64,000 nucleotides of DNA, from the NCBI RefSeq assembly GCF_020422885.1, contig NZ_CP084622.1, positions 2,561,001 to 2,625,000 on the forward strand, given 5' to 3'. This document shows positions 1-8,451 of the stretch, in pieces. The first letter of the stretch is position 1. Each line of letters begins with the position of its first letter. Made by a program: the position numbers and the translations under genes. Source of the stretch: Mesobacillus sp. S13 (GTDB taxonomy: Bacteria > Bacillota > Bacilli > Bacillales > Cytobacillaceae). Under the pieces are notes generated by a model. It was not told where the DNA came from. It made no database searches and saw only the letters and a program-made list of their open reading frames with translations.

Positions 1-55
1 CCATCTGGTCTGTTTCTGCGTATCGAACCTCAATCTCCCTTGTAGAAATGATCAT
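1..55 (-). CDS. yneP: YneP-like acyl-CoA thioesterase, N-terminus only (runs off left edge)
   Basis: Only the first 18 codons are inside the window, read leftwards from an ATG whose first base is at 55. They encode MIISTREIEVRYAETDQM, which has the RYxETD(Q)M opening of hotdog-fold 4HBT/YbgC-type acyl-CoA thioesterases. An AAGGGG ribosome site lies just upstream. In B. subtilis yneP lies beside tlp and sspN, and the same neighbours follow here after an inserted AAA+ gene. The call rests on this short segment plus context; the catalytic region is not visible. Confidence 0.7.
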   Translation of the reverse strand, partial: MIISTREIEVRYAETDQM

Positions 56-181
56 TTGTATTCCCCTTTATTCTTCTTGTTATTAGGTTATTTTTTCTTC
101 GTTTTTACTTTAATTAATGATATAGAATTTCTCAAATGGACTTGAATGAATCCTCTTTTTGTTTGGCTCTGCTAAACTAGG

Positions 182-315
182 CTGTTGATTTTCGTTCCAG
201 GCGCTTCGCTTTCCGCGGGGCTGGCGCTGAGCCTCCTCGTCGCTTTGCTCCTGCGGGGTCTCATCTGACCAGCTAAGCCCGCAGGAGTCTAGGCGCCTTC
301 CACTACAATCAACAG
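182..315. repeat. 134-bp GC-rich imperfect palindromic intergenic repeat
   Basis: This block is clearly more GC-rich than the flanking AT-rich spacer. Its ends form an imperfect inverted repeat: CTGTTGATT at 182-190 against AATCAACAG at 307-315, continuing inward to GGCGC/GCGCC. The interior holds further complementary pieces (CCGCGGGG, CTCCTGCGGG, CCCGCAGGAG). I recognise the type as an interspersed palindromic element common between genes in many Bacillaceae. The open reading frame across it on the minus strand is a by-product of its base composition. The rest of 56-383 holds no gene I can support. Confidence 0.7.
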
Positions 316-383
316 GGCTTAAAAACAACAATTGGCATTAATAGAGCCTTTGTTATACAAGAAACAATCTTATGAAAATATCC

Positions 384-2708
384 TTATCCTATAATCTTTT
401 TTAGAGCTGCTTCAAAGTCCTGCTTGTCTAAGTATAAAACATCTTCATCGAAATCCTCAAAAAGCTCTTGGTCAATCAAACGATATGCCTGGGATTGAAC
501 AGCTTCATCCACTAAATTCGTAGCAAATCGTCCGTTCCCTTTCATATCGACTTCCGAAAGTTTCACCGACAAAAACGATTCCACATCTTCGCTGATCTTA
601 TATTGATATTTACCAGCATAGTTCTTGATGATTAGCAATAAATCGCTCACACTATAGTCCGGAAAGTGGAAAAACTTCTTGAATCTTGATCTGAGACCAG
701 GATTGCTTTCTAGCAGCAAATCCATCTCCGCAGGATAGCCAGCAAGGATCACGACTAGATTTTCATTATGCCGTGTCATTTCATCGACAATCGTATCAAT
801 AACTTCCTTGCCAAAATCACCAGAGCTTTGACCTAGCAATGAGTAAGCTTCATCGATGAATAAAACGCCTCCGAGAGCCTCACGAATTTTTTTCTTTGTC
901 TTGATGGCTGTTTGACCGACATAGCCAGCGACAAAATCTGCCCTGCTGCTGACGATTAGATGGCCACGCTTCAGCATTCCACATTCTTTCAGCAGTTCTG
1001 CGTAAATCTTTGCTACCGTGGTTTTTCCTGTGCCCGGATTGCCGGTGAAAACAGAGTGAAGCTGTATCGGCACAGCTGGCAGTCCATTATTCTTTCGCAG
1101 CTGCTGCATCCTGACAAATGAGATTAAGGATGTGACTTCTGATTTTACAGTGTCCAATCCAACTAGTGCGTTCAGCCTGTCTAGGGGTCTTTCCGCTGAT
1201 TGATTCGATGGAGATTCAAAATCTTCTTTTTCCAACAATGTATATGTGGAAAAGTCATCTTGTTCTGTCTGTCTGGATCCCTTTTTGAAAATGGCCTCCA
1301 ACACGAGATTCCGAACTGTCCTTGCATTTCCGAAGGTATCATCTACTCTTTCGTTTTCAATGCGATCTCTGAGCTCTAGCTTTGCTCCTTCTGTCATTGC
1401 AAAATCATTATCCTGTGCCGCCAGCTCAGCAATTCGCAACAGCTCATCATTTGAGTAATCCGGAAGGTGGAACAAATTAGATTGAGGAAAACGTGATCTT
1501 AAGCCTGGATTTGCATCAAGAAATTGTCGCATTTCTTCTGGATACCCAGCAAGTATAACGGCAAATTTGCCCCCGTACTCTTTCCCAGTCATTAGTGATA
1601 CCAGGGTATCGATTGCAGTTTGACCATAGTCATTTCCAGTCTGTCCTTCACGTTTAAGGCTGTATGCCTCATCAATGAATAAAACCCCGCCAAGTGCTTG
1701 CTCAACGACCTTCCTGACATTTTCTTCTGTTTGCCCGACATAAGCTCCGACAAGCTGGGAACGGTCTGCCTCGATTATTTCTTCTCGTGGAAGTACTCCT
1801 AGCTGATGATAAATTTTTGCAAGCAACCGAGCTAACGAAGTTTTCCCTGTTCCCGGATTCCCGGTCAGGACCATATTCAAGCTTTGATCATCCTTAGTTT
1901 GCAGGCCAAGTTCTTTCCGTTTTTGCTGATACTTGAGAAAGCGATAAAAATCATTCACTCTCTCTTTAACCGACTCGAGACCCACCAATTTATTTAGTTC
2001 AGCGAGAGGATCGCTTTCAGCCTGTCTTTCACTATCATCATCCTCTTGGAATTCAAGTTCCCAAAGCAGCCTTATTTCTTCAAGAGATTGCAGTCTTTTC
2101 TGCATTTCTTCATAATGGATGGCTGTATGAAAAACACCGGTGACTGACTCTTCATATAGCTCTGTTGCTTTCAAAAGAGCTGCCGTTTCTTCTATAGCCT
2201 TTTCAAGCAATTCAGTTAGCCTGCTGAACTTCTTCGACTCCGCTTCAGTGTCTTTGTTAAAATTCTGTCCTATTAAATCATCTAGCTCTTCTTCGGCATG
2301 AGAAAGGAATTGCTGCGAGATATCGATATACTGCTCAGCTGTTTTCTTTTTCAAGGCACGATTATCTGTTTCCCTGATTCGGGGATATACGAGCTGGTCA
2401 AATAGATTTCCTTTGTTTTTCCATTGATTCCGGGCGAGCAGGGATTTTGCTTTTTTGTTTGTGGAGTCACGATCTATCGCTGCCCTTAACCACTCAAGTA
2501 CTAGTGAGTCATACCCGTTTCGTTGTGCTCGAGATTGTGCAGCAAGAGTCAGTGCTTTCGACAGCCTTTGTTTGTCTTCACTTAAAGTCAAGCTCCTGAT
2601 TGCCGTGATTAAGCTTGCTTCCTCCTGAATAAAGCCTTTTGTATGTATCTCTTCTTCCCATAGCTTGATTTGTTCATCCACAGGAATTTGTTTTTTTTGC
2701 TGGTCCAT
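384..2708 (-). CDS. Tandem AAA+ ATPase of the SpoVK/CbbX type
   Basis: This 774-residue protein has two consecutive CbbX/SpoVK-type AAA+ modules after a helical, charged N-terminal region of about 240 residues. Walker A motifs GNPGTGKT occur near residues 283 and 555, and both modules have a Walker B of the form GGVLFIDEAYSL. Each module also has a GLRSRF arginine-finger-like motif. SpoVK of B. subtilis carries one such module, so this is a duplicated, longer relative. Such ATPases remodel protein substrates; the target is unknown. The ATG at 2708 is preferred over the GTG at 2717 because the GTG lies inside the AAGAAGTGAT ribosome site. It stands alone, between yneP and the tlp-sspN pair. 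Confidence 0.85.
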   Translation of the reverse strand: MDQQKKQIPVDEQIKLWEEEIHTKGFIQEEASLITAIRSLTLSEDKQRLSKALTLAAQSRAQRNGYDSLVLEWLRAAIDRDSTNKKAKSLLARNQWKNKGNLFDQLVYPRIRETDNRALKKKTAEQYIDISQQFLSHAEEELDDLIGQNFNKDTEAESKKFSRLTELLEKAIEETAALLKATELYEESVTGVFHTAIHYEEMQKRLQSLEEIRLLWELEFQEDDDSERQAESDPLAELNKLVGLESVKERVNDFYRFLKYQQKRKELGLQTKDDQSLNMVLTGNPGTGKTSLARLLAKIYHQLGVLPREEIIEADRSQLVGAYVGQTEENVRKVVEQALGGVLFIDEAYSLKREGQTGNDYGQTAIDTLVSLMTGKEYGGKFAVILAGYPEEMRQFLDANPGLRSRFPQSNLFHLPDYSNDELLRIAELAAQDNDFAMTEGAKLELRDRIENERVDDTFGNARTVRNLVLEAIFKKGSRQTEQDDFSTYTLLEKEDFESPSNQSAERPLDRLNALVGLDTVKSEVTSLISFVRMQQLRKNNGLPAVPIQLHSVFTGNPGTGKTTVAKIYAELLKECGMLKRGHLIVSSRADFVAGYVGQTAIKTKKKIREALGGVLFIDEAYSLLGQSSGDFGKEVIDTIVDEMTRHNENLVVILAGYPAEMDLLLESNPGLRSRFKKFFHFPDYSVSDLLLIIKNYAGKYQYKISEDVESFLSVKLSEVDMKGNGRFATNLVDEAVQSQAYRLIDQELFEDFDEDVLYLDKQDFEAALKKIIG

Positions 2709-2809
2709 CCTAATCACTTCTTTATCTTAAAGTTTGAAAATGTGGCATTCGTCATGAATATTTATAAACTTTGTTCACAATCCGTATATTATCACAATTT
2801 TGACCAAAC

Positions 2810-2837
2810 GGAAAAAGACTCGCCTGACGACGAGTCT
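2810..2837 (-). terminator. Terminator after tlp
   Basis: AGACTCG pairs with CGAGTCT (2816-2822 and 2831-2837). On the minus strand the hairpin is followed by a run of U, just after the tlp stop codon. Confidence 0.75.
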
Positions 2838-2845
2838 TCTCCGCT

Positions 2846-3067
2846 TTACTGCTGGTTATGCGCTTCATCTTTGATTTCTGCCCGAAAAGCATCAATGCTC
2901 TCGCGGCGGCGTTCATTTTTTTCCTTAATTCTTTGCTGGTCTTCAGGACTAGAATTGACCATTGCAGCTTCTGCATCTTCCATGTTCTCAATCGTATGAT
3001 GGATCATGGATTGCAGCTTCTCCACATTATCGCTTCGATCGTCTGGCTTTGGTGTATTTTGTGCCAT
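2846..3067 (-). CDS. tlp: Small acid-soluble spore protein Tlp (thioredoxin-like name)
   Basis: This 73-residue charged helical protein matches the B. subtilis Tlp pattern, including PDDRSDNVEKLQ, TIEN, and EDQQRIKEKNERR. Tlp is a minor spore core protein made in the forespore. The ATG at 3067 is chosen because it lies 8 bases after GGAGGT; the in-frame ATG at 3073 is too close to that site. It follows sspN on the same strand, the order of the known sspN-tlp operon. Confidence 0.9.
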   Translation of the reverse strand: MAQNTPKPDDRSDNVEKLQSMIHHTIENMEDAEAAMVNSSPEDQQRIKEKNERRRESIDAFRAEIKDEAHNQQ

Positions 3068-3159
3068 TGTCATGTACCTCCTTTTAAAAAGTACATCAAT
3101 AGTATGCAACTACACATATCGATTATTAGCGGAAAACAGTGGATATCTTTTCACGGGAA

Positions 3160-3190
3160 AAATTAAAGCCCGCCATTTATATGGCAGGCG
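3160..3190 (-). terminator. Hairpin terminator between sspN and tlp
   Basis: GCCCGCCAT pairs with ATGGCAGGC with one mismatch, followed on the minus strand by TTTAATTTTT. It lies between sspN and tlp, so it may only partly stop readthrough into tlp. Confidence 0.6.
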
Positions 3191-3201
3191 TATTCATTCA
3201 A

Positions 3202-3345
3202 CTATTCGCCTTTGGTTTGCATGACCTGGGCATGTTCACCCGACTTGTCGTTCATTTTCTTGCCTTTATTACCGCTGAATCCACGTGGCTGTGTTCCAAG
3301 GTGGCTTGGAACATGATGCTTACTGTCCCTTTTAGGATTGCTCAT
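3202..3345 (-). CDS. sspN: Small acid-soluble spore protein N
   Basis: This 47-residue basic protein has the SspN signature: VPSHLGT, a central NKGKKMNDKSGE segment, and the C-terminal end MQTKGE. It is a minor spore protein of the forespore. The start is the ATG at 3345, placed six bases after AGGAGGG; the longer upstream extension has no ribosome site. It is too short for many gene callers. It precedes tlp on the same strand, as in B. subtilis. Confidence 0.92.
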   Translation of the reverse strand: MSNPKRDSKHHVPSHLGTQPRGFSGNKGKKMNDKSGEHAQVMQTKGE

Positions 3346-3412
3346 GTATATCCCTCCTCTAGAATAAGTTTCTCCTAAAGAAGAGGTATTCATAAATGGT
3401 AATGTATGATAG

Positions 3413-3544
3413 TTACTCAGCTTTGCCTAAGTGTTTTTGTTCTAACTTGGCCTCTATTTTCTCGAGTGCATCACGGTCATTTAGAAGTTGGCGTTTATTT
3501 TCCATTACAAGCTCTTGAAAAGAACGCTTTCTTGGTTTTCTCAT
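3413..3544 (-). CDS. fbpB: FbpB-like Fur-regulated basic protein
   Basis: This 43-residue basic protein begins MRKPRKRSFQELVMENK and continues with a helical IEAKLEQKH segment, the pattern of the Fur-regulated basic protein family (FbpB/FbpC). In B. subtilis, FbpB works with the small RNA FsrA in the iron-sparing response, and may assist target pairing. An AAGGATGGTG ribosome site lies upstream of the ATG. A partial Fur-box-like dyad lies 53 bases further upstream. It sits between sspN and the thioredoxin-like gene. Family assignment is good; iron control is inferred. Confidence 0.75.
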   Translation of the reverse strand: MRKPRKRSFQELVMENKRQLLNDRDALEKIEAKLEQKHLGKAE

Positions 3545-3596
3545 CGTGTTCACCATCCTTTGTCATCATTGTAACAGTTATTATGTCCGGAAACGG

Positions 3597-3611
3597 TTGC
3601 AATTATTACAA
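3597..3611 (-). promoter_or_regulatory. Candidate Fur-box-like dyad upstream of fbpB
   Basis: On the minus strand the sequence is TTGTAATAATTGCAA, a 7-1-7 dyad with one arm mismatch. It matches about 9 of 14 arm positions of the Bacillus Fur box TGATAATNATTATCA. The reason to look here is that fbpB-type genes are Fur targets. The match is only moderate. Confidence 0.35.
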
Positions 3612-3681
3612 CTTTTTGAAAATTTAATCGTATTTTACTCATACCCGATAAATCCATAGTTCTTACAAGCAATTTTTCCCA

Positions 3682-3711
3682 TAAAAAATACACCAGTAGT
3701 CAAACTGGTGT
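3682..3711 (-). terminator. Terminator after the thioredoxin-like gene
   Basis: ACACCAGT pairs with ACTGGTGT, followed on the minus strand by ATTTTTTAT, immediately after the stop codon at 3717. Confidence 0.8.
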
Positions 3712-3716
3712 GGGAT

Positions 3717-4238
3717 TTACTTCAAAAGTTCCTGCATTTGCTCGAATGTCAGCGAACCAATTTGCTTTTTAATAATCAAGCCGTGTTCATCAATAATCAA
3801 TGAGGTAGGAATGGATATGACTGAATAGGTTTGCTGCGTCCTTCCTTCTTTATCAAGTAAAATAGGGAAGGTTAATCCATTCTCCTCGACAAATCCCTTT
3901 ACATTATTTTGAGGATCAAGATTTACTGCCAGAATTTCCACTTCTTTTGAATTTTCCTTATAAAATTTCTCCATTGCCGGCATTTCCTCTTTGCAGGGCG
4001 GACACCATGTGGCCCAAAAGTTCACCATCACTTTTTTACCTCTGTAGTCTTTCAGGCTGACCTCTTCTCCATCAAGGTTTTTCAATGTGAAATTCGGTGC
4101 TGCCATCCCGGCACCGATGCCAGTCGTTGCATTAGATGCTTCAATTGCAAGTGGTTCATCGGCCGTATTTAATTGCTGAAAAATTGCAAATAACACTAAT
4201 CCAGCCAGTATACCTGCTCCAATCGCTTTTTTGATCAT
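3717..4238 (-). CDS. yneN: Membrane-anchored thioredoxin-like protein (YneN/ResA/StoA type)
   Basis: This 173-residue protein has one N-terminal membrane segment (about residues 3-20) and then a TlpA/ResA-like thioredoxin fold facing the cell exterior. FWATWCPPCKEEMP gives the CxxC active site near residues 79-82, and ISIPTSLIID contains the cis-proline. Such proteins exchange thiols and disulfides in extracytoplasmic targets such as cytochrome c or spore cortex enzymes. The ATG at 4238 follows GGGGG by seven bases. Its position near sspN and tlp matches yneN in B. subtilis. The specific partner is not known. Confidence 0.85.
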   Translation of the reverse strand: MIKKAIGAGILAGLVLFAIFQQLNTADEPLAIEASNATTGIGAGMAAPNFTLKNLDGEEVSLKDYRGKKVMVNFWATWCPPCKEEMPAMEKFYKENSKEVEILAVNLDPQNNVKGFVEENGLTFPILLDKEGRTQQTYSVISIPTSLIIDEHGLIIKKQIGSLTFEQMQELLK

Positions 4239-4335
4239 TGGAAAACCCCCTTTGATTTGTTTACAAGTAGGATATCCCAAGTATACAAAGATAATGAAAG
4301 TGGAAATGTGAGAATATTTGAGGATTATGTGAATT

Positions 4336-4416
4336 TTATTTGAAAGTTGCCCTGACACTAGTCGATGGGTCCGAATCTTGGTTCACCATCGATTGAAATT
4401 TAAGCAGCTCCAGCAT
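4336..4416 (-). CDS. Possible 26-residue leader ORF
   Basis: A 26-codon ORF beginning MLELLKFQSMV starts at 4416 after a good GAGAGGTGG ribosome site and ends at 4336, about 100 bases before the thioredoxin-like gene on the same strand. It overlaps an inverted repeat (CGATGG/CCATCG). It resembles nothing I recognise and could be chance; listed because of the ribosome site. Confidence 0.2.
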   Translation of the reverse strand: MLELLKFQSMVNQDSDPSTSVRATFK

Positions 4417-4462
4417 TTGTATTCCACCTCTCATTCCGTTCTTATGCCGACATTAAAAGCGC

Positions 4463-4496
4463 AGCATAAAAATGCCAGGGAGTGCATCCCTGGCAT
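4463..4496 (-). terminator. Terminator after mtnA
   Basis: A perfect hairpin, ATGCCAGGGA with TCCCTGGCAT (4472-4496), is followed on the minus strand by TTTTTATG. Confidence 0.85.
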
Positions 4497-4504
4497 ACTG
4501 CTTG

Positions 4505-5554
4505 CTATTTTTCAAATAAGCGCGGCAGGTCTTCGCTGTAATTTCCACGCATGATTCCTTTTTCTGTTATGATTGCTGTGATTAAATGATGAGGTGTTAC
4601 ATCAAATGCCGGGTTAAAAACCTTAACGCCTTCAGGGGCTGTCGATTTTCCGAAGCCTGCAGTAATCTCCTCTGCCGCTCGTTCCTCAATCGGTATTTCT
4701 TCGCCAGTTTTCGTTTCTAGGTCAATTGTCGATAGTGGCGCAGCTACATAAAATGGGATATTATGCGCTTTGGCAAGTAAAGCAACACCATAGGTACCAA
4801 TTTTATTAGCTACGTCCCCATTGGCTGCCACGCGATCGCAACCTACGATGACTGCTTGTACCTTTCCCTGTTGCATCACCATTGCTGCCATGCTGTCAGT
4901 GATAAGGGTAACATCGATTCCAGCTTGCATCAGTTCCCAGGCTGTCAGTCGCGCTCCCTGGAGCAGAGGACGCGTCTCATCAGCAAATACCTTGATATCC
5001 ATTCCTCGTTCCTTGGCCAAATAGATTGGAGCGAGCGCGGTACCGTATTTTGCTGTAGCTATTCCACCGGCGTTGCAATGAGTCAACACAGTCATCCCAT
5101 CTTTAAATAAAGTCAATGCATGCTCACCAATGGAACTGCATACATTTTCATCCTCCTGGCGAATCAAATGAGCTTCTTCTTCCAATAGCTCTTTAATTTC
5201 CTTTACCGGCTTTCTATTTTCAACCTTTGCTCGAGTATCCATCCTTTTGAGTGCCCAGAAAAGATTGACTGCAGTCGGCCTAGATGTAGCCAGGTAATCC
5301 GCTTGCTTTTTGAAATACGTATAAAATGTCTCAAAATCCTTCTCGGGGGCATCAATAATACCTAGCACCAGACCGTAAGCAGCGGCAATGCCTATTGCCG
5401 GAGCCCCCCTTACTTTGAGCTGTTTAATAGCATCCCATACATCATCTATATTGCTGATTTCCAGGAATTCTGTAACGTGGGGAAGTTTTGTTTGATCTAA
5501 TATATAGAGCTTTTCACCGTCATACTTAACGGATTGTAAAAATGTTTCTTCCAA
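4505..5554 (-). CDS. mtnA: Methylthioribose-1-phosphate isomerase
   Basis: This 349-residue enzyme isomerises 5-methylthioribose 1-phosphate to methylthioribulose 1-phosphate in methionine salvage. The expected family motifs are present: KVRGAPAIG near the N-terminus, the catalytic Cys160 in THCNAGG, and an Asp near 240 in [10 protein letters not shown]. The start is a TTG at 5554, seven bases after AGGAGG. In B. subtilis mtnA is cotranscribed with mtnK under a SAM riboswitch. Here it stands alone with its own terminator, and I see no S-box in the 200 bases upstream. Confidence 0.93.
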   Translation of the reverse strand: MEETFLQSVKYDGEKLYILDQTKLPHVTEFLEISNIDDVWDAIKQLKVRGAPAIGIAAAYGLVLGIIDAPEKDFETFYTYFKKQADYLATSRPTAVNLFWALKRMDTRAKVENRKPVKEIKELLEEEAHLIRQEDENVCSSIGEHALTLFKDGMTVLTHCNAGGIATAKYGTALAPIYLAKERGMDIKVFADETRPLLQGARLTAWELMQAGIDVTLITDSMAAMVMQQGKVQAVIVGCDRVAANGDVANKIGTYGVALLAKAHNIPFYVAAPLSTIDLETKTGEEIPIEERAAEEITAGFGKSTAPEGVKVFNPAFDVTPHHLITAIITEKGIMRGNYSEDLPRLFEK

Positions 5555-5755
5555 AATGGGTCCTCCTTCTGCCTTTTAAGACAATTCTGAAACTAAATAT
5601 CATTTTAACAATTTTCTTCTTTACAGCAAATAAAAATCGACCTAAGAAAAAATTTTGTCTAATATTAAATTTTCTAAATTATCTATTAATATGTTATCGT
5701 ATAAACACGCAATAAGATTGATCAGAAATCATTCGGATAGACTGGGGGCTTGATT

Positions 5756-6778
5756 ATGAAAATTCTAGTAATTGGCGGAAGCCGATTTCTTGGCAGGGCA
5801 TTTGTAGAGGAAGCGCAAAAAAAAGGCCATGAAATCTCAGTATTTAATCGAGGAAATAATAATGAAGTGTTGCAAAATGTTGAGGTATTGATTGGCGATA
5901 GGAATGGAAACTTAGATAAACTAAAAGGACGTAATTGGGATGCCATTCTGGATACTTCTGGTCTAATACCAAGTTCTGTTCGGAACTTAACATCAATTCT
6001 AAAAACGCAAACAGACTTCTATGCCTTTGTATCAAGTATTTCAGTTTACAAGGACTGGATTCTAAAAGGAATCACAGAGGATTACCCAGTTCAAACAATG
6101 CCTTTAGAAGAAGCAGATGAACTCACAAAGGACCCTAATGGCGATTTATTAGAATATTATGGTCAGTTTAAAACATTGTCAGAACAAGAAGCCGAAAGGA
6201 ACATGCCAGGAAGGGTTTTAAACATTCGCGCCGGACAATTGGTTGGAGAAAATGACTATACTGACAGGCTGCCGTATTGGGTTAATCGTATTTCTGAAGG
6301 AGGCCAAGTGCTTGCTCCTGGAAATCCGCAAACATCGTACATTCAATTAATTGATGTGAAGGACATGTCGAAATGGATTTTAAAAATGATGGAGGAAAAA
6401 AATGCCGGCACTTACAACGTGACAGGAAAACCAATGCCTTTGCTGGATCTTTTCACTAAAATCAAGGAATCTACAGGCAGTGATGCGGAATTTAACTGGG
6501 CAGGTGAGAAATTTCTTCTTGAAAATAATGTTGTACCCTGGACAGAGATGCCTCTTTGGATTCCGGAAAATACACCGTTAGGGCCTGAGCATCAAGAACC
6601 ATGGAAAGGAGCCTTCCATATTAATATTGACAAAGCCCTTCAATCCGACCTTACCTTTCGACCAATCGAAGAGACCATTCGAGAGGTACACGGTTGGATA
6701 CAATCAATGGAGGAAGCTAATTATACTTGGAAAGCAGGAATAGCCCGGGACCGTGAAAAGACACTTCTTGAAACCTAA
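5756..6778 (+). CDS. NAD-dependent epimerase/dehydratase family protein (SDR)
   Basis: This 340-residue protein opens with a Rossmann motif ILVIGGSRFLGRAF and continues as an atypical, extended short-chain dehydrogenase/epimerase. It includes VNRISEGGQVLAPG and the YIQLIDVKDMSKWI segment typical of the NAD-dependent epimerase group that also includes chloroplast CSP41-like proteins. No clear YxxxK catalytic pair was seen: the corresponding region reads YYGQFK. The ATG at 5756 lies seven bases after GGGGG. It is divergent from mtnA. The substrate is unknown. Confidence 0.75.
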   Translation: MKILVIGGSRFLGRAFVEEAQKKGHEISVFNRGNNNEVLQNVEVLIGDRNGNLDKLKGRNWDAILDTSGLIPSSVRNLTSILKTQTDFYAFVSSISVYKDWILKGITEDYPVQTMPLEEADELTKDPNGDLLEYYGQFKTLSEQEAERNMPGRVLNIRAGQLVGENDYTDRLPYWVNRISEGGQVLAPGNPQTSYIQLIDVKDMSKWILKMMEEKNAGTYNVTGKPMPLLDLFTKIKESTGSDAEFNWAGEKFLLENNVVPWTEMPLWIPENTPLGPEHQEPWKGAFHINIDKALQSDLTFRPIEETIREVHGWIQSMEEANYTWKAGIARDREKTLLET

Positions 6779-6803
6779 GCAAACCATGAGTTGAAAAATA
6801 TTT

Positions 6804-6832
6804 AAAAACAGCGCTATTAGGCGCTGTTTTTA
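6804..6832. terminator. Bidirectional terminator
   Basis: AACAGCGC and GGCGCTGTT form a hairpin flanked by A-rich and T-rich tracts. It serves the SDR gene (plus) and the DUF3231 gene (minus). Confidence 0.75.
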
Positions 6833-7366
6833 CTTCTTTCCGGTAATATAGTAAGGCGGTACTCTCAGCCAGCCCTTTTCCTGCATAAGTGTTTTTAGTG
6901 TCAAAGAAAAGGTGATTTTCATCATATGGTACTTTGCAAATAAATAGCCAACATCCGACCTGACAGATTCGGTGATTCCTCTTGTAGCAGATGTAATTCC
7001 GACCACTAGATTATAGGCGATCAGATTGGCAATCTCCTCATCGTTCATTCTTGCTCCTTCAGGAAGTGCCTGGTATTCACCAACCACCTTTTCTGCTCCA
7101 ACATCAGGGAGAGGGATTCCTTCATCCTTGAAAAACTTAGTCAATTCATCAATCATTGGCCTGTGTACATTATTGATTATATCCACGATTTTTTCTTTTA
7201 ATTCTGGATCCTGGGCTAAATTATATGCGTGCTGGTCATATCTAAGGGTTTGTTCCGTGCCATGGAGATAAAACCATAAATTCATTACTTCTCCAACGTG
7301 CAATGGCTTTTTTTCGCCGTCCATAAAAGGGCTGAAAGCATCCTTCATGACTTCAAAAATATTCAA
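6830..7366 (-). CDS. DUF3231 family protein
   Basis: This 178-residue mostly helical protein begins MNIFEVMKDAF and contains LHVGEVMNLW and a C-terminal QEKGWLRVPPYY. These are hallmarks I associate with DUF3231 proteins, ferritin-like four-helix proteins related to CotF/YhcQ-type spore proteins. Most have two copies of the domain in over 300 residues; this one has a single copy. The start is a TTG at 7366, seven bases after GGAAGGTG. Function is unknown, and a role in the spore is inference only. Confidence 0.7.
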   Translation of the reverse strand: MNIFEVMKDAFSPFMDGEKKPLHVGEVMNLWFYLHGTEQTLRYDQHAYNLAQDPELKEKIVDIINNVHRPMIDELTKFFKDEGIPLPDVGAEKVVGEYQALPEGARMNDEEIANLIAYNLVVGITSATRGITESVRSDVGYLFAKYHMMKITFSLTLKTLMQEKGWLRVPPYYITGKK

Positions 7367-7426
7367 AGCAGGACACCTTCCTTTCTTTTTAGAATTTGCA
7401 GTTATTATTGGAAGAATATTACCTTT

Positions 7427-8317
7427 CTATTCATGACCAGTATCATTGATCCCGAGCCTCAATTTTACCAAATCAATAAAATTCCTTGCAGGTCTGGAGA
7501 GGTGATGTTGCTTTAACCAGATTAACCCTACAGAAGATCTCAAACCAGCATCAGTTATTTCCCGTGCGAAGAGATTTGGGTGTCCATATGATTGAAAAAC
7601 TGATTCAGGTACTATAGTCGAACCAATTCCCGAGGAGACCAATTGCATCAATACATTCATGTCCGAGCATTCGCTAATGACTTGAAGCGGAAGCTGGGCT
7701 TTAGTAAAAGCGTCGTGTATGATACTATAGCTTCCCAGCCCTTCTGTCGAAGGAAGAATTAATGGTACATGACTGATTTCTTCCATTGAAATCTTTTCTG
7801 TCTCATTTTGCCTGCAAACAAAAATGAAGGATTCATTATATAAATGTAGGTAATTCAAATCCTGATTGGCCAGTGGCAGCCTGACAAGACCAAGTTCAAT
7901 TGTCCGATTCTTCACAAGTTCAGCAAGGTACGCGGAATCATTCTGGACGATTCGCAAATAAACAAGCGGATAGGATGCATGAAATGCTTCCAGCCATTCA
8001 GGAAATTCCGGTACAGAAAGTGTATTGATTCCAATGGATAAATTCCCCTTCCTGCCTTCATCCGTCTCTTGGAGTTCATTCTTCACTTCTTCGAATGCAT
8101 GGACAATATTCAGTGCATGCCTGTATAACAATTCACCCTTATCCGTCAATTCAAGCTTTTTTCCGTGCCGCTCAACAAGCATTACCCCTAGTTCTTCTTC
8201 CATTTGTTTTAATTGAAGGCTTAAGGGTGGTTGTGACATATGAAGTTTATGGGCTGCTGCTGTTATATTCCTTTCCTCTGCTATTGCGATGAAATACCTC
8301 ATTTGCCTAATATCCAT
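7427..8317 (-). CDS. LysR family transcriptional regulator
   Basis: This 296-residue LysR-type regulator has an N-terminal winged helix-turn-helix (residues 1-60, MRYFIAIAEERNITAAAHKLHMSQPP) followed by a periplasmic-binding-protein-like effector domain from about residue 90. It is divergent from the NCS2 permease gene with a 134-bp AT-rich spacer. That arrangement is typical for a LysR activator controlling the divergent gene. The effector is unknown, perhaps a purine or similar base. Confidence 0.88.
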   Translation of the reverse strand: MDIRQMRYFIAIAEERNITAAAHKLHMSQPPLSLQLKQMEEELGVMLVERHGKKLELTDKGELLYRHALNIVHAFEEVKNELQETDEGRKGNLSIGINTLSVPEFPEWLEAFHASYPLVYLRIVQNDSAYLAELVKNRTIELGLVRLPLANQDLNYLHLYNESFIFVCRQNETEKISMEEISHVPLILPSTEGLGSYSIIHDAFTKAQLPLQVISECSDMNVLMQLVSSGIGSTIVPESVFQSYGHPNLFAREITDAGLRSSVGLIWLKQHHLSRPARNFIDLVKLRLGINDTGHE

Positions 8318-8353
8318 TAAAATCTCCTTCTATTTAAAAAAGATATAGTTTTG

Positions 8354-8375
8354 ATATAAATTATATATTTTATAT
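8354..8375. promoter_or_regulatory. AT-rich dyad between the LysR gene and the permease gene
   Basis: ATATAAA and TTTTATAT flank TTATATA in the divergent spacer. LysR proteins bind AT-rich T-N11-A dyads in this position, so it is a candidate operator. Low complexity makes a chance dyad possible. Confidence 0.25.
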
Positions 8376-8451
8376 ATAGATAAAGTCTATGTTACGATAT
8401 TTTCATTCGTTTCAAAACGGAAAAATTTATCTATAAAAGAGAGGAGAAAAA

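Noticed and set aside
110..331. 73-codon minus-strand ORF
   Set aside because: It lies across the GC-rich palindromic repeat, has no ribosome site, and its composition follows the repeat.
5555..5755. SAM riboswitch upstream of mtnA
   Set aside because: No S-box core or terminator stem is visible in this short spacer, although the B. subtilis gene has one.
8318..8451. Purine riboswitch upstream of the NCS2 permease
   Set aside because: The 134-bp spacer is AT-rich and lacks the conserved loop and junction sequences of the purine aptamer.
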